Shown piece after piece: positions 1 to 13,381 of a stretch of 64,000 nt of DNA (its first letter is position 1; every line of letters begins with the position of its first letter). Position numbers and translations under genes: made by a program. The DNA is from Lophius americanus. Lineage: Eukaryota; Chordata; Actinopteri; Lophiiformes; Lophiidae. The stretch lies in assembly GCA_037951165.1 (NCBI GenBank), contig JBBDHG010000153.1, positions 1,738,001-1,802,000 on the forward strand. The letters are read 5' to 3'. Below the pieces are notes generated by a model. It worked only from the letters and a program-made list of their open reading frames with translations, did not search any database and was not told where the DNA came from.

Positions 1-385
1 GTCATATTTTACTGTAACTGTTTATATTTCACTCACAAGGGGGGCTTTTATTCAAAACCTACTTCACATCCATAAGTAAAATTGTGTCTAATTTTAGCTC
101 ATATGAAGAGACACAAGGAAATCTGTCTTGTTTTATTATTGAACTCACAATATTAGTGAACTCTATCTTCATTATTAAGTCACTGTGGGATCTGATCTTA
201 GAGCATGTAGCTGATTTCATAGAAAAAGTCAGGTTGAGTCGATACGGGCTGTTTGATATCATTAATGAGTCACATCTAATTTGAGGAGTTCAATCATGGA
301 GATTGCTTGTACAACGCAGTGGATTGGGGGGTTTCTGGGACATTCCCTTGCTGTGGGGAACCGCCGCGTAGGCCTATTTATAAAC
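1..385. repeat. Dispersed repeat copy at window start
   Basis: Diverged copy of the repeat at 59870-60250 (shared blocks tatttcactcacaaggggg and agattgcttgtacaacg), split by about 200 bp of unrelated sequence. It lies beyond RTN4IP1 exon 8. Confidence 0.5.
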
Positions 386-568
386 TATACTCACCCACAT
401 ACCTAGTACACCTAGTTATTAGACCCATGTCTTATGGTCAATCTGCCACTGCTGACATATTTAATGTATTCATCTTGAATGAGACACAATGTGTACCGAT
501 AGTTAAAGACACAGAAGTCAGTTTATCATCGTTTATGAAAGGATTGGAGAATAAATCCGGTCCTGTAC

Positions 569-2117
569 CTGTCCTGCGTCCACCATTTCTCTTATTTCAT
601 CCAATGCGGGTCCGCTCGGTGCAAAGAATCCCCAGCGGTAGTGAACTCCTTTGACGAGGTGCTACAAGAAAACACAATGAGAGAGAAGGCGTGAAAGATC
701 AGCAGTTTTACAACCCCTGTCAGTGAGTGCAGAAAGCAGAACCTTCACTGCTCCTCTGCTCAAGAATGTGTCTCTCTTCATCCTGCAGGGGAAGGTTGTA
801 ATAATCACTGTGAGCAGAGCTTTGTTTCCAATGTTGGTTCGATACCCAAAAGTGATTCTTGCCTGAATAATGCCAACACTTTGAGTGGAGTTCAAAAACT
901 ACCAGCTGACCTGCTGCTACCAGCTACGGCTACATCCGATCTCAGGAGGTATAGAAAGCTGGATAATACAGACCCGGTATTTACAGTCAGCTATAATAAT
1001 GCTTGAATTCTGTGTAAAATGTCCTAGTGGTTTCCCAAACACGTGACGTCGGCGATGTCCATTCTGACTGAAATGATTCAGTATTTAGAGCTGAATCAGC
1101 AAATGTAAACGGACCTATCGATCTGAACAACGCAGCTCAGATCCTGGTTCTGATGGGAGGGACAGTGATGGCGGCTGTTAGGGTAATGTAAACACTACCT
1201 TTGCCCCACTTCTTTCTGACGTGTTTCCTCTTTGTTATGTCTGGCGAATGGGGAGGGCCCTGTTTTGTCTGAAGGCCAGGATAGTCGGACCTGGTTGATT
1301 TGCTGACATTGTAAGCGTATAATAGTCCTGCTGGATCTCCTCTCTGTTATCACAGATCTGTCTATAATGACACCATATATTTAAATAAGACAACTGAGAC
1401 TCCTCGGATAAATTCCTTTTCTTCTAATGATCAGAAGACAAGATTTTTCCTCAGCATTGGCAAAGGGAGACATCGCTGCTGTGAATTTGATCCTCCCTGT
1501 GGGGGCGCGACGCTCCCGGTCCTGCTCAGAGGATATTGTCTGAAGTACAAGGTGTGACAGGAAAAATCAGCAGAGCTCTACCTATTCCTACCAAGGAAAA
1601 CGAGGGAAGAGAGAACAATATAACCTGAGACAGGTATGACAGGACACTGTCCTATCTCAGTGAGAACATGAGAAACAGCCTGAAGAAACTGGAGATTCTT
1701 CACTACAAAGGCAGTGATGGGGTTTGGTGACACCAACCCGACGCTGCTTCTAAAGTTTGGATCCTGCAGCTAAATAGAATTGTGTAACATGGAAACAAAC
1801 ACCCGACTCCCCCCAACAAGATCTGCATGTAAAGCCGGTTTCAAGCCATACTATCCCACGTCAACCTCGGGGCTTAACTCAGTCACATAACTCCAAAATC
1901 CTCTGTTTTACAGTTCTCCATCTACAAACAAATGAAGGAATTAGATGTCAGCACTGCAGGAAGTTGAGAAGAAAATCGTTAATCTGGACGACACTGATTC
2001 ACCAATCTGTAGAAAGAGGACAGTTTGTGCCGTAGATTAAGATGACATAATGGTAGCCTTAAACGTGCTGCATGCATTCTTTGCTTTGCTGGATGTTCAT
2101 CACAATGAAACCCATGA

Positions 2118-2149
<32 letters not shown>

Positions 2150-5100
2150 TGTGTTTGTGTGTTGTCCAATTAGAAGCAAAATTATTCAACTGTTCTTAAA
2201 TTCTCACCCAGACGAACAGAGTTTGTATCTTTTTGGTTCTTGGATTTTTTATTTATTAATATATTATTATTAGGGTTAGTGGCGTCTGATTTGGACCTCA
2301 GCAGGGAAAGAGAGATAAATTACCGGAGCTTTTACAATGTCAGTGGAATACCCTTGAAGTAGTGAGCAGCATTGTTTCCCCATCGTTCTTGTTTTGATAG
2401 TTGGTCGGCATATATTATTACGACTTGGGAGAAAAAGGGACCAACACCTCTAATCATTGGCTTTCAGGTGGGGGGGTCATTCATTGTGCTGGAGATACAT
2501 TCTTCAATAAATATCTGATTAATCAAACTGCATGTATTTAATGCTGCCAGGATTACCTTGAGGGCTTTGCAGGCCACAGTGGCAGCTGTCTGCATCATCC
2601 CATCAGCGACGCCCAGTGTGTCGGTGTTCTGGAGGAATGGCGTTACAAGGGTAACATACTTGGCGCCACACCAAGGCTTGAGCAGACTCAGCGCCCAATT
2701 CTCTGTGTCCCCGCCAACATTATCAAGGATCAGGTCGAATCTAGAGGGATGAAGAGTCAGCAAACGGCAGAAATGGGTTGAGATACAAACATGTGGTTTT
2801 GGTGGACATGAAATAAAGAAAGGAGAATTTGAAGATGTGGATAGCTGGTCAGAAAATGGAAATGGATATTGATAAAAGCGCCATTTTAAGCTGTGAAAAT
2901 GCTGTCACTGCTGTTCTGCAACGCATTAATAAAAGGAGTGAGCTCACGAGGTGCTACAATATTACAGAGGTCTGACTTTTTGATGATGTGTACAATCTAC
3001 AAGCAAGAGATTAAGAAGCAGCGAGCAGCAGGTAGCAGCTAACTGAAGGAAGAGTCATCGTGTAACAGGATGGTTGGAGCTTTATGTTCAATGCATGTGT
3101 AAACATATCACTCTAGATGCCAACGCTGCTGTGTTACGGCTGGTTTATACTCCGTGTATAAAAACAGATAAGTCTGTTTCAACAGTGTATGTACCCACAT
3201 CTAAATACTTCATTACATCCTTTACATGGAACTCAATAAATCCATGAAAAGATGAAAATGAAGAAAATCTGAGCCTCGGTAACAGAAAGCAACATTTTAC
3301 CACATGAGAGGTTCCTCTAAAACCAAATGTCACTGCTTGCTTCAAACTAAAATTGAACCCCCAACCTAAGTATTTCTTTCTCTGGTCGGTCTTAAATCTG
3401 TTCGACATGATGAATGAAAAAGTAGACATAGATGTGTGTTTGTGTACATGCGAGATTATCTCACTTCTCTAGTGCGCTGAGCAGCTTCTCAACAGGTCCA
3501 GCAGTGTAGTCCACCACATGGTCTGCACCTAGACCCCTCACAATCCGCTCAGCGTTATGGGAGCAAGTAACGGTCACATGTGCGCCCCAAGCCTTCAGCA
3601 TCTGGACACGAATGCTGGCAGTCAGTCCCATCTTTGGAAAATACGTGCTATACTTTCAGAGTAAGTCCATACCTGTATAGCAAACGTTCCCACTCCCCCC
3701 GAACCCCCGAGGATCAGAATCCTGTTGGGAGGAGAAAATGCAGACACGTGCTGTCATTGATGCAGAAGTGTTTTCTGCGCCACTACTAGGCGTGGACTCT
3801 CCCTCCTCAGGATTAATGTCAAATGCGCTCTGAGCTTTAGGGCGTCAAGCTCATTCCAGCAAGGATGAGCAACTGAGCCGCGACCAGAAAACCAGAGCAA
3901 AGCACCCAGAGGCCCATTAAGAGGCCGGCCCACGGGGGCTTAGCAGGAGCAGCGAGTGGAATAATTGGAAAGATCAAAGAAAGGATTGATTCTCTGGGAT
4001 CGATAGTTCATCCAAAAATGAAGTTCAGTCATTATCTCGAACATCTAGATTCTAGATTCTAGAAAGTCAAATGAGTTCACAGAGGATTCCCGGAGCTTCA
4101 CAGCAGACTTCTATCTCTCTCCTACGCACCTGAAGAGGAAGGGCACTCCTTTTTAGAAGGAGAAATAACACAAGAAACCAAAAATAAAATGTTTCTGTCC
4201 AGCTCATACAACAAAATTTAAGTCCCCAGAAACAAAGAGACGCCAAATTGATATGAATTGAAGACGCCCTTCCTAAGCTAATAGTCTTAGCCTGCATCCT
4301 GTGTGAGGGGGCTTCATGAGCTTGAAACTCGCCTCTTTAGATCTTTACTTTACAGAGAATGTCTCAATATTCATTGTATTATTTTTTTGTGTTCAATGCA
4401 AACTGGGGAAAATCTGGAATAATGGAATTACTGGCAGACAGTTAGAATTCAGGGTCTAACTTGCTTATTTTGATTTACGCTAATGATTAATAAATTAAGG
4501 TTTTCCGATTTAATGCAAGTTTTAACACCGTAACATTAAAACCCACCCTCATCTTCTTCTTCAGGAGTGGAGAAGAATGTTGTTTCACTGTTAAACTGTG
4601 AAGCTCCAGAATTGTTTTGTGGACAAAGACACAGCCGGTTGAGCTTTTTGTAAAAACCAGTGGAAAATATTTCTAGCAATGAGGCAATGTTCTCCCTGTT
4701 TCCTTACCTTTTCTTGCTACAGTTGTCCTTACTGAGCCCACCTGTGTTGACCAATGCTGACCAGGAAGTTGTTGCCACGTAGGGAATGGCGGCTGCCTCT
4801 GTGTGGCTCAGAGACTTTGGTTTGTGGGATACCTAAACCCAACACACAGTCAAAGTTGTTGCCAGCACTGCCTCCACACATGTCAACAAAACACCCGCTG
4901 ATCATTATGAAAAAACACAACTGTGCGATAAAATAGACAATTGTCAGTTTTTCCTTTTCCTCTGATTCAGTGTTAACACACACACATGATAGGATGAAGT
5001 TTACCTTTGATAGAAGAAAACTATGTGCAGTATTTAAAAGTACATAGATAACTATCAACTGAAGTGTCTCATTGGAGTAAACCTCAGACAAATACAAAAC

Positions 5101-5949
5101 AAATTATTCAATTGATTACTCATTAAAATGAGGCAGTCATCAACAACGATAAATTCAGATGAATACCTCATTAGCACTCAGCACCACAAACTCGGATAAG
5201 CTGCCCTGCTTCCATGGTGGGATAGCAGCCCACACCTTAAGGAGACCGGAGTAAAAACACTCATTAGGCATTGTGCAGTTTTTTCTGACAGAGTGCACAT
5301 TTGCTTACATCTCATCTGCTGTTTGCTTTTCTTACCTCATCCCTTTCTCTGAAGTACTTCACATCCAGGCCGCACTCCATGATGACCCCAGACACGTCCC
5401 TCCCCAAGATGAGAGGGAACTCGCTGCCTGACTGGTTGATATTCAGAGGGTCTCTCTTCATTGACAACGTTGCAGCACCATAGCCACCTGACAGGGGGAG
5501 AGCTTGCTATTAGAGCCGAAGTATATAGTTGCAGTACAGTCAAACCTGACAGAATTCTAAGAAAGGTACTGGTGATCCACTTTCCTATACATATACTATA
5601 ACACAGATGCAAAGGATTGTTACTCACCTCTCATGCTGACATCTATTGGGTTTAGTCCTGCTGCAATAACTTTAACAACAACCTCATTTGGGTAGTTAAT
5701 GACAGGAAAACTGGCATTTTTAGTGAACCTGAACACATCATTGCTTCCATATTTATCAATAACCCAGGCTGGCATGATAGTCCTGCAGACTCTGGTGGTA
5801 CTAAGCTGTCTAATCTGGTTGCAAACAAATGTGTTAACTTTGTGGGATTTTCTAAGGTGACACGACCACCTGCTGTGCACTAAGTGTTTAAGAGTGCACA
5901 TCATTGAACTGTTTAAGAAACTGACTAAATGCAACTGTGACTTAAGCAT
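569..5949 (-). CDS. rtn4ip1: RTN4IP1, mitochondrial NADPH oxidoreductase (3' end outside window)
   Basis: Reticulon-4-interacting protein 1 is a mitochondrial quinone-oxidoreductase-like member of the medium-chain dehydrogenase family, linked to coenzyme Q biosynthesis and respiratory-chain function. Eight coding exons are visible (5'-3'): 5949-5628, 5487-5336, 5235-5167, 4832-4708, 3721-3673, 3601-3465, 2740-2557 and 661-569. All phases agree and give 377 codons. Exon 1 carries a basic, Ser/Thr-rich leader followed by MPAWVIDKYG and the GroES-like fold. Exon 5 holds the Rossmann NADPH loop GGSGGVG (about residues 228-234). Exon 7 has FDLILDNVGG, and exon 8 GVHYRWGFFAPSG. The final exon, expected to encode about 36 residues around GHARGKTV, is not found and must lie left of position 1. 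The 1.9 kb intron 7 and the left edge are full of repeats. Start codon: first ATG of the open exon. The gene is divergent from QRSL1, as in human. Confidence 0.93.
2118..2163. repeat. (TG)n microsatellite
   Basis: About 15 perfect TG units followed by interrupted ones, in RTN4IP1 intron 7. Confidence 0.9.
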
Positions 5950-6314
5950 TGAAGAGTCAGAATGCTAAATTAGCATTAACGCTTGTCAAAGTTATTTATA
6001 CCTTCTACCTACCTATTTACTATCCTCTGATTATAAGCATTTTCTATTCATGTTAAGATATCTAATTTAACGTTTGAAAGACTGTAATTATAGTAGAAAT
6101 CCAATGTCCTCTTCCGTAACCCGTCTCCTTCACTTCTGGGTCCATGTGTGACTCTTTCAAAATCGACCAATCAGAGTCCGATTTCTCAGCGGCTGTCCAA
6201 TCACAGCCGGTAATGTTAGAAGGCGATCACCTAAACAAATATGGCAGCCTGCGGATGCTGTACACTGCAGAGGTTGCGGTTAGTTTGACAGGCTGCCACA
6301 AAAATACTTTAAAC
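5950..6314. promoter_or_regulatory. Bidirectional RTN4IP1/QRSL1 promoter with two CCAAT boxes
   Basis: Only 365 bp separate the two divergent start codons. Two CCAAT boxes in the same orientation lie at 6167-6171 and 6197-6201, spaced 30 bp, a common NF-Y arrangement. An ETS-like CTTCCG lies near 6112. There is no TATA box at a sensible distance on either strand. Paired CCAAT boxes between head-to-head housekeeping genes are a known design of bidirectional promoters; shared use here is inferred. Confidence 0.65.
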
Positions 6315-9300
6315 ATGCTCAGCTTGACAATAAGAGAGGTTGGTGGGATTTTTTTCATACTTTCCGAGAGTAGTTCTGTGTGATTTTTAACAGTATATAT
6401 TTGACGTTTCGTCCGGTCAGGTAATAACTTGTAAACCGCTTTAAATGCGAGGTTCTAGTTTCTATTCAGCAGTCCTGCCTTCTACAAAGTGAAAGATCTT
6501 TCAATTAACGAGACGGCCAAGTTAATAACCTGCTTATCTTATTATCTTACTTTATTCATTTGCGTGTGTAGTTACTGTGCTGTGATAAAGGAGGTCACCA
6601 CTTCCTGATTTCTTCCATTGTTGTGTGTATCTCATACTAAACTGTGTCAAACTGATCCTCAAACAAAGCTCAACATATTATACACGATTATACACAAAAT
6701 GCAAGTTCTCAACGATAATTTATACTTGAAATGGCAAAAAGTAATTCAATCCCAATAATTCACCCACCCCTGTAGCTGATATTTAGTTGGTTAAACGCTT
6801 CAAATACCTGGAGAATAGTCTCTTGACATCACTGGAGTTTTGGACCACTTCTCTTTGCAGAACTTTTCTAATATAGCCACATTGGAGAGATTGTGAGCAT
6901 GAATCCTTCTTTTCAGGTCCCACCACAGCATCTCAGTGGGGTTCATGTCCACTCCAAAACATTAACGTTATTGCTGTTGAACAATTCAGAGGTAAACTCA
7001 GTTTTCTGATTGGCACAATTTAACATGATAAACACGCAAAAATAGAGGTAACCCGGACCACGTCCAATTTTTTTTTATAGCACTGTATACCCACACAAAA
7101 TCACATCTTTCAACCAAATGTATTTTAGTTACTCTTCATATACAACAACCAGACTCTTGACCTTCGAATTAATTTGGTTGGCCAGGTTCCTAAGCTTGCT
7201 AAAAAGTATCGCTGTTTAATTTGAGTCAAAATTTGTCTATTTCAATTTTCTCGTCAGTCAGATTTAATAAGCTGTAACTCATTCACTGAGAAAATGTCTT
7301 TTTCCAGGTGTCTTTGGCACTCAGGGAGGGAAGAATCTCCCCAACAGAGCTTTGCAGGAAGTGTCTGAACCGCATCAAGAAAACACAACATCTAAATGCA
7401 TACATTACTGTGGCAGAGGAGTCGGCATTGAAACAGGCTCAAGAAGCAGAAAACAGACTGCTTCAAGGTGTGTATGGACATGTGAGTGTTTCTATATATT
7501 CTGTGTGTAGTCATATGTGTTACTCTATGTTCTTATTTTTCTGCAGGTACCCTCAAAGGCCCTCTGGATGGAATCCCATTTGCAATCAAGGACAACTTTT
7601 GCACCGAAAAAATCAAGACCACATGTGCTTCGAGGATGCTGAAAGGTCTGTGTGAGACTCAGCAGGTCTTTTAAATAGATGAAGGTTAGGGTCATCAGGG
7701 TGGGACCTTACCCTCACAGAGTGTTTCAACTCTTATCAACCTAACGTGGGTCAGCAGTGGTGGCCGTATCACTTCCCCTCTCCTCCAGGCTTATGGCTTG
7801 TGTTCTGCCTCCAATATTCCCTCTACAAGCAAGATTCTAATCCTATTATGATCCACTGTTATTCCTACCTTTTTTTAGTATTTCCTGCTCAGGGCCCGGT
7901 TTCTTTACTCTGGGCCATTTGATTCTTTCCTTCAATTCTGGAATGCACAGTAGGTGGTCCTCATGTGCTCCTGCGTAGATACAGGCACTGAGAACTCTCT
8001 AGGACTGGATTGCATTCCTGTCTCCCTCTCATTGGAGACTCTTGGTCTCCTGAGAGGCTAGGGGTTGTCGGCCCTTATTACCAGACTTTTCCTAGTGGTC
8101 ACCTTTCTTTCAAGTATTACCAATATTCCTCTGTTGCTTTCAATTTTTGCAGGTCTGAATATGTCTGAGATTTTATTTGACAACAAATTAGAGATAAAGT
8201 ATTAAAAAAAAGTTAGGTTTTCCAATAGGATTAGGTGGTCTTTGTATTGAAAAAATCCATATCAATACAAATATAAATATAACTTGATGGATATAAATCC
8301 ATCAAGATTTTAGATTCTTAACCAACGCTATAACTTTTCACCAGATATTTTGTTTAACCTTCCATTCTTTTTTCAACAGACCACGCTCCACCCTACAATG
8401 CTACAGTGGTCCAAAAGCTCTTAGACCAAGGGGCTGTTCTCATGGGGAAGACCAACATGGATGAGTTTGCTATGGGGTAAGGCCTAGCTCTCCACTCACA
8501 GCTTATGTTTTTGTAACAGGTATTTGCAGGTTATTGCTTTTTTCAGCTGTTAAAGCTTTGTGCACCTACAGGCAGAGTACATTTCTTAAATTGTCTTATT
8601 TATTTGACTCGCAGTTCGGGCAGCACTGACGGGGCGTTTGGTCCAGTCAGAAACCCCTGGAGCTACGCTGCACCTTACAGAGAGCAGACAGACTCTGAAT
8701 GGGTCGTCTCTGGAGGAAGTTCTGGAGGAAGCGCTGCAGCCGTGGCCTCGCTGACCAGCTACGTGTGAGGGAACACATTCATGTTCACTGCTGCTGAAAA
8801 CGGACACGCAATAAGAAAGATTTGTTTGGAAATCATTCACAACCGACTACGATATCATTTTATGTTAATTACTTGGCAGGGCTTTGGGTTCAGACACAGG
8901 AGGTTCTACCCGGAACCCTGCAGCGCTGTGTGGTATCGTGGCCCTGAAGCCCACTTATGGTCTGCTGTCCAGACATGGTCTCATCCCCCTGGTCAACTCT
9001 ATGGATGTCCCGGGCATTCTAACCCGTAGTGCTTTTGATGCAGCCATCGTCTTAGGTAAGAACTTTTATTCTTTTCTCTGAATATGGTCATTCTACACTC
9101 CCAGCTTTCTTTCTAATAGAGACTTTTGATTCAAAGGACATACCTGGTGAAGCAGAAATTAAATAGACCACCCGAGCAGCACCATTTGAAAGTGTTTGAG
9201 ACAGTGTAGCTGTGATTTTACATAATTAATAACACAATATTGTATTCTACTTCAAGAAAGAAAAAAAGCTGACATTCAGTACCTGTGTTAGATACAAACT

Positions 9301-12300
9301 CACTTCAATGACGCATTTCTTTTATTACAAGAACACGGCACACTTTTAAATCCATGCATCTAATGTTTAGAACCTGTGACTTTGTCCTTGAATCAGAAGA
9401 ACCCATTTAACTGTTTTCAAATAATGGATAATCTGAGACAATGTGAATGTGTCACACAGATGTCCTCCAAGGCCTTGATATTAGAGATTCTACAACAATT
9501 CCCGCGCCCGCCTCACTGACAGCGCTACCTGAAGACATTGATGTCAAGAACCTCTGTGTGGGCATTCCCAAGGTGGGTTTGATCCCGTATTAAGTCTTGA
9601 CTGTATTGTCTCAATCACTCAAATGTATCTGGAACACTCAAAGACATTATTATCACCTGACATTGTTTTTCATATAAACACTTGAAGAGTATGGTGGTCC
9701 TATTTATATTTCCGAAAAAGGTGGGAATATAATGGAGTCGCCATCAGCGCTGCCGCAGATCCTAACTAAAAATGTTTCATGGATCATTTTCAAATTTTAT
9801 AGCCCAACAGACCTTAATGCGAAAAAGACAATTCATACAAAATACAGTATCGTAGCTTGATGATAACTTTTAAAATGAATATTCTTAAAGCAGATCCCTC
9901 TCATTCTTTCTCACAATATTTTATTCTAGATAGCCAAAACTCAAGTTGTTTATCACAATAATTTCAACAGTTTATATACATATAAACATTATTTCCACAA
10001 TCTTTAACACACTTTTTGGAACAGAAATTTCCAGGAAAACGTAAACAATTCTCTGTATCTGTTGAATAGATTTATTAAAGTCGTTTGTTTTTCCTCTCCC
10101 CTCATGTTTGTCAGGAGTATCACGCGCCGGATCTGTCTGCGGAGACTCTGACGCAGTGGCGTCGTGTTGCTGACATGTTTGAGAGGGCGGGGGCGCGAGT
10201 GGAGCAAGTGTCCCTCCCACACACCCAGTACTCCATTGTGTGCTACTACGTCCTGTGCTGCACTGAGGTGGCGTCCAACATGGCCCGTTTTGATGGCCTA
10301 GAATACGGTATGAACCAGTTCATAATACATTGAGGGCCGAGTGTTGAGCGTTTTTCCTTTCACTGATAATCAGATAAGGTGATGCTATTGACTTTCCTCC
10401 CCTTTTCCATCAGGCCACCGTAGTACAGTGGACAGCTCGACAGAATCTATGTATGCTTCAAGCCGCCATGAGGGCTTCAATGACACAGTAAGAGGGAGGA
10501 TACTCTCTGGAAACTACTTCCTGCTTCAACAGTAAGACATTGACAGCATGTCACTTTATCGATATGTCTTTTTCTCCGCTGGTTGATATACTGTTGTCCT
10601 TAAATTCTACTGTTATGAGCACCAAAAATTCAGATGTTTTACTTTGTAATGCTCTCTTACTCCCTGATTATTATAAAATAAAGGTTTTGGAGTTATGACA
10701 AAGGTTAGGTCTTGTCATCATTTGGCTATTTGATGAAACAGGGCAATGTGGTGCCATCACATTTTACCTCTCCTTCTTTCATATAAATCAATGGAAAATA
10801 CTGGTGGTAATTAATTGTGCAGTACATACAATCTGCCACTAGTGGTCTTCATTGTTAACCAGCAGCCCTTTTTACACAGATCAAACAATGATGAGGCTTT
10901 TACCAGGCCTTTTGTTTTTTTGCTCTAATCAAATTGTCGCGACCACTTTGGTATGTGGTTGAATAGTGAAGAGCCATTCAGTACGCAATACGTATAACAC
11001 GTATTGACATCTGGTGTGTCACATTACAAATGCACTTATCTGCTCTTTTCTAAACCATTGATTACTTTAGCTTCCCTGTTCCTGATCTCTTCTTCTTCTA
11101 AAAAAAAAAAAAAAAAACTATTTAAAAATGAAGGTCTAAATTTTGATTATTTCTTCCATGGTACCTGCCAAACGCTTCCACCCAGTATCCTGGTAACCCA
11201 GCTATTAGTCTTATGTGCAATTGACAAAAAACAGTCCACAAGCCCTATGTTTCCATTTAAAAGAAATAGTAAAATAAAACTGCTGACTCCATCCTTTCTT
11301 TCATCCCCACTTAAAAATTCTTCTTTGCTACATGAACAACCCTTCTTCCATGTTTCATAACTATCCATTCATTAGTATTTGTGTAACCTTGCTGACAGGC
11401 GAACACAGGTGATGATATAACTTCTGTGAATAAAATGTACTGCTGTGGTAATGCTTCCACAACAGCGTGAATTAATGGTCCTCATTCTCTCCCCTCATTT
11501 TGCCAGAAACTACCAGCGTTACTTTGTAAAAGCTCAGAAAATCCGCCGGCTGATCGCAAATGACTTCAAGCGTGTGTTCAGCTCAGGTGTGGATCTGCTG
11601 CTGACGCCCACCACTCTGAGTGACGCGACCCGTTACTCTGACTTCACACAAGAGGACAACCGAACGCGCAGCGCGCAGGAGGACATCTTCACCCAGCCTG
11701 CCAACCTGGCAGGTACAGAGAGAAAATATTTTTCATACTTCAGGGATTCTACATGCTTGGACACGCACACATATACACTGTGAAATAGTATTGGACCCCC
11801 CTCCTGGTATATTCTGTTTTGTCCTGCATCTCAAACCAAACTCTCTAAAACAAAGTCAAACTGTTGTTTTTTTTGTTTTTTTTTGTTTTTTTATATATAT
11901 TTTAGAAGACTTAAAGTTCATCCAATACCTGAATCACTGATCTCCAAATGTATTCACCCCTTGACCTGATTAGCACGTCGCTCCACCTTTAGCAACAACA
12001 ACTGCAACCAGTCGCGTCTTATTACTAGATTCCTGTCTCTGACTTCACTGTGGTGGAATTTTCTCCCTCTCTTTTTGACAGAACCGCTTTAGTGCAGCCA
12101 CACTGGAGAGAACCGCAAGCATGACCCGATCTTTTCAGGAGCCAAAACAGTATCTCAATGGGGTTCAAATCTGGACTTTGACTAGACAACTCCAAACCTT
12201 TATTTTTATTCCTTTTGAGCCATCCAACGGCAAACTTACTTGGGATCGCTGTGTTGCTGCATGATCGTGTTGTTCTTGAGCGAAGGAGCCTGTGTCGTGC

Positions 12301-13180
12301 TCTTGGAGGCATTTCAGATGGACGGATCACTATTTATCCAAGTCTTCTCCGTTTGTAGATAGTATATCTGTTTGAGGATCGGTTGAGTACTAGAACCTAA
12401 GAAACCGTTTTGTAACCCTTCTCAGACTGATGTACGTCAATCACACTCCTTTCATTACCTCTAGAATTACTTTTGATGTTGGCATAGTTTGCAACTGGTG
12501 AGACCTACGGGCCAACTTCCTGCCTCTTAGAATGGTCTAAGTGATACTGTGATTTTCCCGCTGGTGATTTATGGGATAACCTGTTTGTATCGTTGAGTAA
12601 ACTTGTCGTTTATGACTTGAATGTTTTGTTTACTCAGGATATGTGTTTTTAGTCTTTGTTTTATAATCCAACACCGATTATGATGAGATACACGGATGTC
12701 TACATCACTCAATTTACGTTACTTACTTCGTATTTAACATTCTCTAACAAACATACACTAGCAAGAAAATATCACTTTCATTAAAGAGGAAATGAGGTCT
12801 GGTACTTCCTCTTTCTACTTGGATAATCTCTGATGCCAGAGAGGTCCAGAACCTTACATGAGTGTGTTTATATTCAGTTAAACTTTCTCCAGCCTTTTAT
12901 CTCTATCTCTCCCCAAACTGACCTTGAGTTCTAATCATCTCCCTGAGCCTAATCTCTTTATTTCTTTACCCCAGGTATTCCCGCTGTTTCTTTGCCAATC
13001 GCTTTATCAAGACGGGGCCTTCCCATTGGTTTACAGCTTACAGGCCCCGCCCTCCAAGATAAGAAGCTGCTTAGTGTTGCCCAGTGGATCGAGCAGAGGG
13101 TTGGGTTCCCCTCCATCAGTGACGGCGTTGACTGTGGCGAGAGCAGGAATCACCAAATGGAGCAGACGTCGGCTGTGTGA
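6315..13180 (+). CDS. qrsl1: QRSL1 / GatA, mitochondrial glutamyl-tRNA(Gln) amidotransferase subunit A
   Basis: Catalytic amidase of the mitochondrial GatCAB complex, which turns misacylated Glu-tRNA(Gln) into Gln-tRNA(Gln) with glutamine as the amide donor. Eleven coding exons: 6315-6338, 7308-7467, 7547-7645, 8380-8476, 8615-8764, 8880-9055, 9460-9572, 10115-10307, 10414-10531, 11507-11712 and 12975-13180. Phases are consistent and give 513 residues; human is about 528. The Ser-cisSer-Lys amidase triad is intact: Lys76 in FAIKDNF, Ser162 in GGSSGGS, and Ser186 in GSDTGGSTRNPA, with the expected 24-residue spacing between the serines. Exon 1 encodes only eight residues (MLSLTIRE), chosen because they align with the human start and the GAG|gt donor has the right phase; an upstream ATG at 6241 is out of this pattern. 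Introns 1 and 10 carry Tc1 debris. Confidence 0.95.
6735..7090 (-). mobile_element. Tc1/mariner transposase remnant in QRSL1 intron 1
   Basis: Read on the minus strand, 6960 to about 6780 gives the C-terminal end of a Tc1-type DD34E transposase, including MNPTEMLWWDLKRRIHAHN and LEKFCKEKWSK. The motif corresponds to the family's SPDLNPIE..W..LK catalytic-glutamate region. The sequence drifts out of frame and has no full ORF. A Tc1-like end (tatagcactgtata) lies near 7080. It is a decayed copy, not active. Confidence 0.7.
9690..9850. repeat. Dispersed repeat fragment in QRSL1 intron 7
   Basis: The stretch around 9785-9830 (attttcaaattttatag, then acagaccttaatgcgaaa) closely matches 59905-59945 in the same window. 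It is a short, degraded member of the repeat also seen at the left edge and inside the MITE near 60 kb. Family not recognised. Confidence 0.4.
11765..12335 (-). mobile_element. Tc1/mariner transposase remnant in QRSL1 intron 10
   Basis: The minus strand between 12330 and 12025 encodes a fragment with SQSPDLNPIEILFWLLKRS, the catalytic-glutamate block of Tc1-type transposases. It is followed by a degraded tail that aligns with the copy in intron 1 (shared cacactggagag-type block). The flanking 11765-12000 part resembles element end sequence with T-rich tracts. It is inserted antisense to QRSL1. Confidence 0.75.
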
Positions 13181-13375
13181 GGAGAAGTATGACGTGACAT
13201 TTTGAAATGGCAACTAGAACACCTCTGTTCCTAATCCTAACTTGTTGGACTGAAACAATGGCATAAGGGATCATTTCAATACTCCATAACATTACGACAC
13301 GAGTCATTTTTTTAATTGTAGGTGCATCATGTTCAGTCCGCTGCTGTATTTGATGTCTGAAAATCAATACTATTT

Positions 13376-13381
13376 AATAAA
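13376..13381 (+). terminator. QRSL1 polyadenylation signal AATAAA
   Basis: A canonical AATAAA hexamer lies 196 bp after the QRSL1 stop codon, giving a short 3' UTR of about 215 nt. Confidence 0.6.

Noticed and set aside
1..568. Terminal exon of RTN4IP1
   Set aside because: No reverse-strand sequence encoding the expected GHARGKTV end was found; the exon must lie beyond the left edge.
11004..11360. 118-codon open frame in QRSL1 intron 9
   Set aside because: Contains a poly-lysine run from a poly-A tract and lies between well-placed exons; not a gene.
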